Assembly (NCBI GenBank): GCA_005790605.1
Contig: SXUI01000018.1
Span: 62,001 to 126,000 of the forward strand
Direction of reading: 5' to 3'
Source of the DNA: Planctomycetia bacterium
GTDB taxonomy: Bacteria; Planctomycetota; Phycisphaerae; Phycisphaerales; SM1A02
Length of the DNA: 64,000 nucleotides
The notes under the pieces were generated by a model that saw nothing but the letters and a program-made list of their open reading frames with translations, was not told the origin of the DNA and made no database searches. The translations under genes and the position numbers were made by a program. Shown here one piece after another: positions 34,728-43,865 of the stretch. The stretch's first letter is position 1. The number at the start of each line of letters is the position of its first letter.

Positions 34728-35717
34728 ATGTCGCAACTTCCACTTCTCTCCTTCGTTCTCGCCCTCGCGCAAACCGCTGCGCCGACTCCGAGCACCCCGC
34801 CATCAGCTGCGATAGGCACCGTCGTGAGCAAGGTCGAAACGACTACGCCCGGCGTCGTTGCCGAAGGCGTGGAGATTCGCCGACTCGCGGAAGGCCAGAT
34901 CTTCACGGAAGGCCCAGCGTGCGACGCGGCGGGCGTCCTCTACTGGACCGACATTCCGCGCAACGAACTCATGCGCCTCGCGCCGGATGGGAAACCAGAA
35001 GTCGCGCTTGAAAAGACCGAGGGCCTCAATGGACTCGCGTTTGCTGCAGACGGCACGCTGTATGGCTGCGCGGGAGGCAGCGGTCGCATTGTGAAGATCG
35101 ACCTCGCAGCGAAAGCGATGAGCACGGTCTGCGACGCGCGCGAAGACGGAACGCCGCTGGGCCGAGTGAACGACCTCTGCATTGCGCGTGACGGGACGAT
35201 CTACTTCACCGCGCCAATCATTGGGCGCAAGACCGCTGAAACACCGGCGGATGCACTCCTCGCCGTTGCCTCAAGCGGAGGCAAGGCGAAGGTCCTCATC
35301 ACAGATGTGCGCGCTCCAAATGGCGTGCGACTCTCACTCGATGAGAAGACGCTGTTCGTGCTTCCCTATCTCGACCGCAAGATGCGCGCGTATCCGATTG
35401 TGAGTCCGATGACGCTCGGCGAAGGCCGAGTCTTCTACGAGATTCCACCGGGTACGCGCGAACAAACAGCTGGCGATGGCCTCTGCATTGACAGCGAAGG
35501 GACGGTGTACATCACGGTGCCGGCGCGAGCCAAGATTTTCATTCTCTCGAAAGAGGGCGTGGCGCTTGGCGACATTCGCTTCCCAGAAAATCCATCGAAC
35601 TGCTTCCTCGGCGGACCGACCGGGCACACGCTCTATGTGACCGCCGTCCGCGGTGTCTACGCTGTCGAGCTTGAGCGCAACGCGCCCGTGAAACGCGCAA
35701 GCACGCTCAAGCCATGA
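34728..35717 (+). CDS. SMP-30/gluconolactonase-like exported protein
   Basis: A 329-residue six-bladed beta-propeller of the SMP-30/gluconolactonase/LRE type, possibly a calcium-dependent lactonase. FTEGPACDAAGVLYWTDIP, GLNGLAFAADGTLYGC and APNGVRLSLDEKTLFV mark successive blades and metal ligands (Glu, Asn, Asp). The first 17 residues look like a signal peptide. It begins two bases after the dedA stop. Its 3' end overlaps that of the convergent DUF1501 gene by 11 bases (35707-35717). Confidence 0.88.
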   Translation: MSQLPLLSFVLALAQTAAPTPSTPPSAAIGTVVSKVETTTPGVVAEGVEIRRLAEGQIFTEGPACDAAGVLYWTDIPRNELMRLAPDGKPEVALEKTEGLNGLAFAADGTLYGCAGGSGRIVKIDLAAKAMSTVCDAREDGTPLGRVNDLCIARDGTIYFTAPIIGRKTAETPADALLAVASSGGKAKVLITDVRAPNGVRLSLDEKTLFVLPYLDRKMRAYPIVSPMTLGEGRVFYEIPPGTREQTAGDGLCIDSEGTVYITVPARAKIFILSKEGVALGDIRFPENPSNCFLGGPTGHTLYVTAVRGVYAVELERNAPVKRASTLKP

Positions 35718-37182
35718 TTTCGTGGACCACCCGACTTGGTTTGGTGACGCCCGTAAGTCGCTGATCAAGCCCCGCGTGTCGGTACGTCAATCGCTGATGA
35801 TCGAATCCGAGTAGCGCCAACACTGTCGCGTGAAGATCCTGAACGTGCACGATGCCTTCGGTTGCAAAGTAGCCTAGCTCATCGGTCGCGCCGTACACCG
35901 AGCCCTTCTTCACTCCGCCGCCTGCCATCCACATGCTGAAGCAATGCGGATGGTGATCACGACCAAGGTGGGTCTTCACACCGTTGCGGTACTCGACCAT
36001 GGGAGTGCGTCCGAACTCGCCGCCCCAGATCACGAGCGTCTCATCAAGAAGTCCGCGCCGTTTGAGGTCGAGCACAAGTGCGGCACTCGGTCGATCCGCC
36101 TCAAGACACTTCTTCGGAAGCTGGTTGAGCAAATCGTCGTTGGGTCCGGTGCCATGTGCATCCCAGCCCCAATCGAAGAGCTGTACAAATCGCACACCGC
36201 GTTCGACGAGCCGGCGCGCGAGCAAGCAGTTGTTCGCAAAGCTCGCCTTGCCAGGCGTCGCTCCGTACAACTCAATCGTCTCCTGGCTCTCGTCGGTGAG
36301 CGCCGTCGCTTCAGGCACACTCATCTGCATGCGGTACGCCATCTCAAACTGCTCGACACGCGCGCGCGTGCTCGCGTCCGCAAATGGAGACATCGCGTTG
36401 AGGTCACGCATCGCATCAAGCGCTGCACGGCGACTCGCGCGCGTCGTCCCTGCAGGATCATCGAGATACAACACGCTCTCACCGACGGTTCGACACTGCA
36501 CTCCCTGAAACTGCCCAGGCAGAAAACCACTTCCCCACACGCTCTTTCCTGCGTCGGGCGTCTTGTCCCCACTCACCAGCACCACGAAACTCGGCAATTG
36601 CGCCTTCGAACTTCCGAGTCCGTAGGAAAGCCACGCGCCCATCGATGGATGACCAAACCGCGCCTCGCCAGTGTGCATGAGCAACTGCGCAGGCGCGTGG
36701 TTGAACTGATCGGTCTTCATGCCGCGAAGCAGCACGATTTCATCAGCGATACTGCCAAGCCCAGGCAGAAGCGTGGAGAGCTCTATGCCTGATTCGCCGA
36801 AGCGCGCGAACTTGAACGGACTCGCAAGAAGCGTTGGGTGACCTTTGATGAACGCAAATTTTTCGCCCTTGAGATACTCGTCGGGACATGGTTGTCCGTT
36901 GTAACGATCGAGCGCAGGCTTGAGATCGAAAAGATCGTGCTGGGGCGGAGCGCCAGCGCAGTGAATGAAGATGACCGACTTTGCGCGTGGCGCGAAGTGC
37001 TGCTGAGGGCCGAAGCCCGCGCGATCATCCGAGGCGGCAGACGCTCGCCCGATGCTCCCAAGTAGCGACGCAAGAGCGACGCCACCGAGCGAGACTCCCG
37101 CATCGCACAAGAACCGCCGACGGGTTGCGGCTTCGAGGTGCAAGATGGTGGAATCGTCGCTTGGCATCGGTGAGGCGCTCAC
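35707..37182 (-). CDS. DUF1501 protein (Tat-exported, sulfatase-like)
   Basis: A 491-residue DUF1501 protein. The twin-arginine motif TRRRFLCDAG is at about residues 20-29, then the alkaline phosphatase/sulfatase-like fold: IFIHCAGAPPQHDLFDLKP, RGMKTDQFNHAPAQL, GHPSMGAWLSYGLGS and GEFGRTPMVE with H-x-G-R-D-H-H-P-H-C-F metal-like residues. The upstream PSCyt1 gene overlaps by four bases. Such pairs are common in planctomycetes, where their substrate remains unknown. Confidence 0.92.
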   Translation of the reverse strand: MSASPMPSDDSTILHLEAATRRRFLCDAGVSLGGVALASLLGSIGRASAASDDRAGFGPQQHFAPRAKSVIFIHCAGAPPQHDLFDLKPALDRYNGQPCPDEYLKGEKFAFIKGHPTLLASPFKFARFGESGIELSTLLPGLGSIADEIVLLRGMKTDQFNHAPAQLLMHTGEARFGHPSMGAWLSYGLGSSKAQLPSFVVLVSGDKTPDAGKSVWGSGFLPGQFQGVQCRTVGESVLYLDDPAGTTRASRRAALDAMRDLNAMSPFADASTRARVEQFEMAYRMQMSVPEATALTDESQETIELYGATPGKASFANNCLLARRLVERGVRFVQLFDWGWDAHGTGPNDDLLNQLPKKCLEADRPSAALVLDLKRRGLLDETLVIWGGEFGRTPMVEYRNGVKTHLGRDHHPHCFSMWMAGGGVKKGSVYGATDELGYFATEGIVHVQDLHATVLALLGFDHQRLTYRHAGLDQRLTGVTKPSRVVHEIMA

Positions 37183-39398
37183 TTTGTTGTCAGAAACTCG
37201 TCGAGGTTGAGTATCAGATTCGCTCCACTCGCCAACGCGGCAAACACCGATGGATCTGTTTGCGGCGCGAGCGTTGCGTCCGCAGCGAGAAACGCATTTC
37301 TCGCTGCGGCATCTGCGGCGAAGCGAGCACGCTCCGTCTCAAGGAACGCGACGAGGCGGTCGAGTTCCTCCGGCGATGCGTCGCGGGAAAGCGCCACGAG
37401 AAACATACGCGCCGCTTGCGCGCGTAAGTCGTCGCTGGAGTCGCTGAGTGCGCGGCGCGCCAGTCCGCGCGCCGCGCCGAGAAGCGCCGGGTCATTGAAG
37501 GATGCCAATGCAGCGATCGGCGTATTCGTCTGCGTTCTCCGAACCACGCAAGTTTCACGGCTGGGCGCATCAAGCGCGATCATCTGCGGGTGCGGACTTG
37601 TTCGCTTCCAATAGGTATAGATTGAACGACGCGTCGCTTGCGCGCCTTCACTCATCTTCCAATCCTCGCCGTTGTAGACCGTGGCCCACACACCCGAGGG
37701 CTGTGCCGGCATCACCGGCGGGCCATACAGAGTCCGCGTCAATATGCCGCCCACCGCAAGCACTGCATCCCGCACGGTCTCTGCTTCAAGTCGGCGCTTG
37801 ATCGCGCGAGAAAACAGTCGGTTGCTCGGATCGATGGCGAGCGCCTGCACGCTCGCGATGCTTGACTGTCGATAGGTTGCACTGCACACGATCTCGCGCG
37901 TGAACGCCTTCATCGAAAAACCAAGCTCTCGCAAACGGACCGCGAGATGGTCGAGCAGCCCGTGGATTTCTGGGTGCAGGCTGAAGTCCTCGCTCGTCTC
38001 AATGATGCCCCGCCCAAGCAAGATCTCCCACTGCCGATTCGCAGCAACTCGCGCGGTAAGCGGATGCGCGGGATCAAAGAGCCAGCGAGCAAGTCCAAGC
38101 CGATTGCGCGGCAGTGACGGGTCCATGGGTGGCAGGATGAACGGCGTGTTGGGAGAGACAGCCTCACCCTTCGCGGCAAAACTCCCGCGAGTGAGGACAT
38201 GTGTTGTCCGCGCCTGTGCGGCAGGCAACTCCGCCATCACCAACACACTCGTCTCGCCATGCGTAGGGCTCGCCGTCTTCAGAATCGGCGCGTCGTCATC
38301 TTGATCTGCGTCGGCGCTCTGATTGAAGAACGCAAGAAACTCGTAGTACTCGCGCTGCGTGTACGGCTCGTACGGATGCCCATGACACTGCGCGCACTGA
38401 AAGGTCGCGCCCATCCATGCTTGCCACGTTGTCGCGACACGATCCATGACCGCGGCCATTCGGAACTCTTCGCTGTCGGTGCCACCCTCTGTGTTCGTCA
38501 GCGTGTTGCGATGAAACGCCGTCGCAACGCGATCACTGTCTGTCGCAGCATCCAACAAGTCTCCAGCGAGCAGCCGTGTCGAGAACGCGTCGTATGGCAT
38601 GTCGGCGTTGAGCGCGTCAATCACCCAATCGCGCCAGAGCCAATTCGTCCGCGGGAGATCCTTCTCGTACCCCTGCGTGTCCGCGTAGCGCGCAAGATCA
38701 AGCCAAACCCTCGCGAATCGCTCGCCGTAGTGCGGGCTTGCGAGCAGTCGGTCGACCACGCGCTCGTACGCATCAGCACTCGCGTCGGCGAGAAATGCCT
38801 CCACCTCGTTCGGCTCTGGCGGCAAGCCCGTGATATCCAATGACAGCCGACGCAAGAGAGTCGCGCGAGAAGCCTCCGGCGCAGGTTCGATGCCCTGCTC
38901 TTCCATCGCCGCAAGCACGAACCGGTCAAGTCCCACGCGACACCACTCCTGGTGCTGAACACTTAGCGAATCGGTCGCACGCACTTCTTGCAGCGCCCAC
39001 GGTTTCTCCCACGCAGCTCCTTCCTCGATCCAGCGCGCAAGCAGTTCCCGATCACGACGCGACAGCGCACTCGTCGCGGGCGGCATCTGCTTGGGTCCGC
39101 CGACTTGATTCACGCGCCGAATCATCTCGCTCGATGCTGCGTCAAATGGAACGACTGCGCAAGCGCCGCTCTTCGCGGGCTGCGTCACGCGCTCGCGATA
39201 CACAAGATTGAGCCCGCTGAGCTCGCGCACGCCGCCGTGGCATCGGTAGCAATGCTCGGAGAGAATCGGAAGGACCTCCGCGTCAAAGTCGACGGGAACT
39301 GTGCGCGGCGCATCGAAGGGGTGCGCAATCGATGCAGCGCCTCGCATGAGGAGCATCATCACGAGCAGCATTCCAAAGAGAGCCGCGGCATACCGCAT
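37179..39398 (-). CDS. Planctomycete cytochrome C (PSCyt1) with DUF1549 and DUF1553
   Basis: A 739-residue protein: signal peptide or membrane anchor (residues 1-25), PSCyt1 haem-binding domain with CYRCHG near residue 52, DUF1549 (about 155-360) with a second haem-like site CAQCHGHPY near residue 338, and DUF1553 (about 430-720). The haem motifs suggest electron transfer in the periplasm. It is the first gene of a pair with DUF1501 and its ATG overlaps the next gene in ATGA. Confidence 0.93.
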   Translation of the reverse strand: MRYAAALFGMLLVMMLLMRGAASIAHPFDAPRTVPVDFDAEVLPILSEHCYRCHGGVRELSGLNLVYRERVTQPAKSGACAVVPFDAASSEMIRRVNQVGGPKQMPPATSALSRRDRELLARWIEEGAAWEKPWALQEVRATDSLSVQHQEWCRVGLDRFVLAAMEEQGIEPAPEASRATLLRRLSLDITGLPPEPNEVEAFLADASADAYERVVDRLLASPHYGERFARVWLDLARYADTQGYEKDLPRTNWLWRDWVIDALNADMPYDAFSTRLLAGDLLDAATDSDRVATAFHRNTLTNTEGGTDSEEFRMAAVMDRVATTWQAWMGATFQCAQCHGHPYEPYTQREYYEFLAFFNQSADADQDDDAPILKTASPTHGETSVLVMAELPAAQARTTHVLTRGSFAAKGEAVSPNTPFILPPMDPSLPRNRLGLARWLFDPAHPLTARVAANRQWEILLGRGIIETSEDFSLHPEIHGLLDHLAVRLRELGFSMKAFTREIVCSATYRQSSIASVQALAIDPSNRLFSRAIKRRLEAETVRDAVLAVGGILTRTLYGPPVMPAQPSGVWATVYNGEDWKMSEGAQATRRSIYTYWKRTSPHPQMIALDAPSRETCVVRRTQTNTPIAALASFNDPALLGAARGLARRALSDSSDDLRAQAARMFLVALSRDASPEELDRLVAFLETERARFAADAAARNAFLAADATLAPQTDPSVFAALASGANLILNLDEFLTTK

Positions 39399-39437
39399 GC
39401 GTCAACCATACCCCAAGGATCGCAGTGCACCAAGAAA

Positions 39438-39467
39438 ACAGGCGCGGGAGGAGACTCCCGCGCCTGT
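39438..39467 (-). terminator. Intrinsic terminator of the metalloprotease gene
   Basis: ACAGGCGCGGGAG (39438-39450), loop GAGA, CTCCCGCGCCTGT (39455-39467): a perfect 13-bp stem. Read on the minus strand it is followed by TTTCTT, as expected for a Rho-independent terminator 30 bases after the gene's stop. Confidence 0.9.
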
Positions 39468-39496
39468 GTAGCGTTTCACAGATGAGGTGAACTTGT

Positions 39497-42220
39497 TTAG
39501 TTCGCAACCACCACGGCTTCAAGCGCGCGCCCACATCGCGCCTGCAAATCCTGCAGATGCGCGAGGGTGTATGGATCACAGTTGCCCGAGTTTGCCTTCT
39601 TCAGCATCGCTTCAAGTTCGCCATTCACGCGGCGCAACTGAGCGGATGCCAGTTGACGAACGACGCGCGGCATTTCTGCGTTCCCCGTGGCAATCTTGCA
39701 CAGCCGATCCGCGAGATCAGCTTGTGCGTTGCGGCGCCATGTTGAGATCGCCGGATTGCGTGCATCCGACGAGCCGAGGTCGCCCTCGTCAATCTCAGTG
39801 AAGACCGAGCGGCAAAGGGTATCGAGCACTTCGGGCACCGTGACTGCGTCGCTGTCGCCACTGGCACGGAACTCGTTGTCGTACACCCGTGACAGCGTTG
39901 CGGGATTCAGAATGAGCGTCAATGCGCCGTTCTGCAATGCCGCGATCGCATCGTTGATTGCCCACGCGGAGTTGGCGCCAAAACTCGCCATGTCGCCCCA
40001 TTTTTCGAGCGACATCTTGTTTGCAATCTCGGGCGTGAGACCGAAAGCTGCATCATTGAAGGCATTGCCAATGATGAACTGCAACGCATCACGCTGGGCC
40101 GATGCAGGCACGGCCTTGAGCGGGTCGCCCGTGTTTGCGTCGCCCTTCTTCACGCGGCTGACATGCGTTCCACCAACCCACGCGGACATCATGTCAATCA
40201 TTTGGCGTTGCTTCGCGAGAGTCTTGGAATATCCCTTGCGAGCACGCTCCCAACTATCACCATCCTTCACATACTTCGTAATCAAATTCTCACGAAGCAT
40301 CTTGATCAGCGCCATCTGCGCATTGGCGTACTCAAGCGGGCTCGCGGAGAAGTCGTAACGGCGCGCGAGCGGATCGGGACCGAGCGTATCTTCGTCGGTC
40401 AGATAGACATGTCCGGCCTCGCCTACCTTCGCGGCAACTTTGGTTGGGTCCTTGTCGGTGTAGCCGTACTCCATCGCCCACAGGTCATAGGGCCCGATGC
40501 CGATCATCGTGTAGTCGCCTTGGACATTGTCCTTGTCGACATTGAAGTTCGTCGCCATGTAGTCCATGACGCTTGCTGCGAGTGGCTTCTTGCCCTTGAA
40601 CTCCTCACTGTTGATCTGGTCGAGTGTGTAGACACTCGACCCCTTGAAGTTGTGACGAAGTCCGAGCGTGTGCCCAACTTCGTGCGCCACAAGGTGCGCC
40701 ACCTGCGGACCAACGAACGATTCCGGCACACCATCAAGCATCTCAACATCGGGCGTTGCTGGATCAGCGTTCAGACCGATCGCACCAAAGCTCTCGAGGG
40801 TCATGTTCGCAAGTGCCATGTCCATCGCCATGCCATGGGCGGCGAAGCACAGTGGGCTCGTGCACTTCTGCGGTTGTGAACTGAACCAACGATGCACTTC
40901 GCGCAACTCTGGGCTTGCGGCGAGCGCCGGATCCTTGCGGCTATCCGCTGGATCAAGGTCGCCTTCCGAAGCACGAACGACGCGGGCCTCAAGCGCTGCC
41001 TGACGATCGCCTGGCGCGAGCAACTGAATGCGTGGATCCCATTCCGCGTGACGCTCAAGCCAAGTGAGCGTGTCGGCGGAGAGGCTCTGCGCCGTGTCCA
41101 TCGGCTTCTCTTCGTACCAGTTGTAGAAGGCGCGAATCCAACCGTCGGTGAGCACGATGTCGGCGTCGAGGATCTGGCCGGTGTTCGGATTCACGCGGCT
41201 CGGCCCGATGGCAGTTGAAACATCGTTGTTCAACCAACGAACAAAGTTGTAGCGCACATCCTCTGGATCCTTGTCCATGTGCGCGCCGGTCAACTCATCC
41301 TGTTGATAGACCTCGACAGCGTTGTCGATGCCGATCTGCTCGAACGCCTGATTCCACTGGAGAATTCCGTCTCGCACATAACGGCGATAGCGCACTGGAA
41401 CTGTGTGCTCCACATAGAACACGATGGGTTCCTTCGGCGGCGACAGCGAGAGCTTCGGGTCACGCTTCTCGACATTCCAGCGGTGGATGTACCGCTGCAT
41501 GTTGGTCTCCGTGCCATAGAGACCGAGGTCCTTGAAGTCCGTCGTGAAGAAGCCAATGCGGTCGTCTGCTGGCCGTGGCTTGTAGCCAGGATTGTCTGGG
41601 AGTTGCGAGATCGAATAGTGCACGGCCTTGAATGTGCCGCCCTGATCTGGCGCCTCAACAGCAACTTCGAGATTTTGCGGGAAGCTTTTCAGCTTCGACA
41701 ACTTTGCCAGGCGTGAGTTGAGTCCAATGCCCGCGAGTTGTTGCGACTGACCCACGAGCATCTGATCAAGATCGATCACAGGCTGCCCGTTCGGTCCAGT
41801 GCAAACGATCGGCACTTCGAGAATCACCGAGTCAGTGAAGATTCTGCGCACTGAGTCTTTCGAAGTCTGCTCGCCGGTCGAACGCACTTCGAGTTGCGGC
41901 TCAACGAGCGCAAGGCGATTTCCAAACTGCCGCCAGAATGCATACCGAGCAGGACCTTGCAAACCGCTGAACACGACGCCACCGGAGGGGGTCGCAGCAA
42001 GCAAGAATTTCATTTTCTCCCAACCGCGGGGAAGTTCGGCGAGTGCTTGATCGTCCTTCCGTTTCGCGTAGAGGCCGAAGAGCGACTGACCGTCCGGCGT
42101 CGTCACCACCTTTTCGTATTCCTTCGAGACATCTTCCCACTTTGGGAGGTCCTGCGCGAGCGCAAGATTAGAGATGAACGTTGAACCGACGGCCAAGCTG
42201 AAGAGAACGGAACGCTGCAT
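39497..42220 (-). CDS. Zinc-dependent metalloprotease (DUF5117/DUF5118 type)
   Basis: A 907-residue exported protein. Signal peptide at residues 1-23 (MQRSVLF...ALA). The zinc motif HEVGHTLGLRHNF is at about residue 510, the HExxHxxGxxH pattern of metzincins, and a DUF5117-like domain precedes it. The open frame begins at 42265, but ATG 42220 directly precedes the signal peptide. It is transcribed alone, with an intrinsic terminator downstream and a 234-base hairpin-rich leader upstream. Confidence 0.9.
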   Translation of the reverse strand: MQRSVLFSLAVGSTFISNLALAQDLPKWEDVSKEYEKVVTTPDGQSLFGLYAKRKDDQALAELPRGWEKMKFLLAATPSGGVVFSGLQGPARYAFWRQFGNRLALVEPQLEVRSTGEQTSKDSVRRIFTDSVILEVPIVCTGPNGQPVIDLDQMLVGQSQQLAGIGLNSRLAKLSKLKSFPQNLEVAVEAPDQGGTFKAVHYSISQLPDNPGYKPRPADDRIGFFTTDFKDLGLYGTETNMQRYIHRWNVEKRDPKLSLSPPKEPIVFYVEHTVPVRYRRYVRDGILQWNQAFEQIGIDNAVEVYQQDELTGAHMDKDPEDVRYNFVRWLNNDVSTAIGPSRVNPNTGQILDADIVLTDGWIRAFYNWYEEKPMDTAQSLSADTLTWLERHAEWDPRIQLLAPGDRQAALEARVVRASEGDLDPADSRKDPALAASPELREVHRWFSSQPQKCTSPLCFAAHGMAMDMALANMTLESFGAIGLNADPATPDVEMLDGVPESFVGPQVAHLVAHEVGHTLGLRHNFKGSSVYTLDQINSEEFKGKKPLAASVMDYMATNFNVDKDNVQGDYTMIGIGPYDLWAMEYGYTDKDPTKVAAKVGEAGHVYLTDEDTLGPDPLARRYDFSASPLEYANAQMALIKMLRENLITKYVKDGDSWERARKGYSKTLAKQRQMIDMMSAWVGGTHVSRVKKGDANTGDPLKAVPASAQRDALQFIIGNAFNDAAFGLTPEIANKMSLEKWGDMASFGANSAWAINDAIAALQNGALTLILNPATLSRVYDNEFRASGDSDAVTVPEVLDTLCRSVFTEIDEGDLGSSDARNPAISTWRRNAQADLADRLCKIATGNAEMPRVVRQLASAQLRRVNGELEAMLKKANSGNCDPYTLAHLQDLQARCGRALEAVVVAN

Positions 42221-42454
42221 GGAAATGGCTCCTACTTCGAGAATGAACCCCTCCGTGAAATCCACGGAGGAGCGGTTGACACCCGCGGGCGCATGGTCAG
42301 CGCTTTGCTAATCATGCATGAACAGGGAAATGTACCCCTGCCGAGGCGTGAGAGTTCGCCCGCTTCGCCTCCTGCGAGCGCGGCGGCTCGCGCTTACCAA
42401 GGAAAGGCGCCGCCGTTGCGGATTATCCGCGCCCGATCCCTGAACAAAAAAAGA
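42221..42454 (-). promoter_or_regulatory. Hairpin-rich leader and promoter region of the metalloprotease gene
   Basis: CCTCCGTG (42250-42257) and CACGGAGG (42263-42270) form a stem 30 bases before the gene's start, and GCGAGC (42374-42379) and GCTCGC (42386-42391) another. I can assign no riboswitch class or promoter boxes. Confidence 0.35.
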
Positions 42455-42491
42455 CCGCCGTGACTGCTAGAAGTGGGAGCAGCCACGGCGG
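42455..42491 (-). terminator. Intrinsic terminator of the dockerin-repeat protein gene
   Basis: CCGCCGTGACTGCT (42455-42468) pairs with AGCAGCCACGGCGG (42478-42491) with one mismatch, and on the minus strand TCTTTTTTTG follows directly. It begins 30 bases after the stop at 42521. Confidence 0.93.
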
Positions 42492-42520
42492 GGCGTTTCG
42501 AATCAGAACGCCCAGAAGCC

Positions 42521-43537
42521 TTACGCGCAGGCGCCCCAAGAGTTCAGCAGAACCGCGAGGTCCGCGGCGTCAACGATGGCGTCGCCGTTAAGGTCGCCTC
42601 CCGCGGAACCATCCGAATCCCATGCGTTCAGGAGCGCGGCGAGGTCCGCAGCATCGACGACAGCATCGCCGTTGAGATCGGCTGGACAAGGAGTGCTGGC
42701 ATCAACGAGCGTCACAAACTGATCCCCAGGAATGACTTCGAAGTTCACGAGGCGAGGCTCTGCGAGGTTGGGACCACCGCCGAGCCCGCCCATGATCTGG
42801 TTCGAGAGGTAATCGTGGCCCCCGCCGTTGATCATCGCGCAGATTTTGATGTCGCCGGCCGTGTATCCACCAAGTTGCGAGAGGGGAATTGCGATCTCGA
42901 CGCCAGTCAAGACACCGGACCCGTCACCGCCCTTGAATCCGCCGATCACACCGAGCGCGTTGCTGTTGTTCAACGCCGCTCCGAATCCGGCTTTCGTCGC
43001 GATCGCGCCCTTGACGCCTGCGGCGCCAGGTCCCGCGAATCCACCAAGCCCTGCTCCCTCAGTCGGCATCGTTGCGAAGCTCACATAGGTCTGCAGCACG
43101 CCCGTGCCCGGATTTCCACAAGTGAAGGAGAAGAAGAAGTCCGCTGCAAAACTCGCGTCAAAGGTGAGGCCATTGCCCGTGCCATCATCACCCATGCGAT
43201 TGAGACCATTGAAATCGACATCCGCGTTGTTGCCGAGAATGCGATTCTGTCCACCCGCCACCGCATCGATGAAGATGTCGAGCTTGTTCCAGTTCGATTC
43301 AATGTTGCCCGCGCACATGATGTAGAGCTTGCCCGCATCGATCTTCGCAGAGACAACATCGATCTCTGATCCGTTGGCCCAGTCGATCACCGCGATGTTC
43401 GAATCACCGAATTGCGTCTGCGTGTTCTGAACTGCGAGTGGCGCGCCGTACCCCTTGTCCGTCGCACCGTCCATGACGATCTGCGCGAGGGATGTGGTTG
43501 CGAGCACAGGAATGGCGAGGAACATCAAATGGCGCAT
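42521..43537 (-). CDS. Exported protein with C-terminal dockerin-like repeats
   Basis: A 338-residue protein with a signal peptide (residues 1-18), a Gly/Asn/Asp-rich beta-type body (to about 275) of unknown function, and two C-terminal repeats of the form D-L-N-G-D-(A)-x-V-D-A-A-D-L-A-x-L-L-N-x-W-(D/G). They resemble calcium-binding dockerin type I repeats, which are common at the C-terminus of planctomycete surface proteins. The second ends WGACA at the C-terminus. The function of the body is unknown. Confidence 0.85.
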   Translation of the reverse strand: MRHLMFLAIPVLATTSLAQIVMDGATDKGYGAPLAVQNTQTQFGDSNIAVIDWANGSEIDVVSAKIDAGKLYIMCAGNIESNWNKLDIFIDAVAGGQNRILGNNADVDFNGLNRMGDDGTGNGLTFDASFAADFFFSFTCGNPGTGVLQTYVSFATMPTEGAGLGGFAGPGAAGVKGAIATKAGFGAALNNSNALGVIGGFKGGDGSGVLTGVEIAIPLSQLGGYTAGDIKICAMINGGGHDYLSNQIMGGLGGGPNLAEPRLVNFEVIPGDQFVTLVDASTPCPADLNGDAVVDAADLAALLNAWDSDGSAGGDLNGDAIVDAADLAVLLNSWGACA

Positions 43538-43865
43538 CTTTCAAGACCTCAGTTAGGCGAACCGAAACTGCTCTCGATCGGAACGCGAACGAAAGCACCT
43601 CGCAACAGTGCGAGGACGACCCAACCATACTGCGAATGCGGTCCAAAGCGAACAAATTTTGAGGGTTGCTCCGGTGATTCAGTCTGTATGCACGCGGCTG
43701 AGAAGATCGCTGTATTGGACACCTGGCCGCGCCCCCTGCTCAGCCGCGTTTGTGGGCGGCTCCGCGTCGACGCGCCACAGCGAATCCAATCTCGCTCGCT
43801 GCAGTTTTCGGCAGCCCATTGTGCGGACTGAGCTTCGTCGAAGACTTACGGCGAATCCCCACGCG
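43538..43865. other. Intergenic region of about 330 bases with an inverted repeat
   Basis: No supported gene. The overlapping ORFs on both strands have poor composition or are shadows of the amylase gene. Contains an 11-base perfect inverted repeat (43692-43702 and 43739-43749). The promoter of the 42521-43537 gene is probably here. Confidence 0.6.
43692..43749. repeat. 11-base perfect inverted repeat
   Basis: ACGCGGCTGAG (43692-43702) and CTCAGCCGCGT (43739-43749), with a 36-base spacer. There is no T tract on either side, so it is not a standard intrinsic terminator. It lies between the amylase stop and the next gene's start on the minus strand. Confidence 0.75.

Noticed and set aside
35707-35717. 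Frameshift at the SMP-30/DUF1501 junction
   Set aside because: It is a plain convergent 3' overlap of 11 bases; both proteins have normal C-termini.
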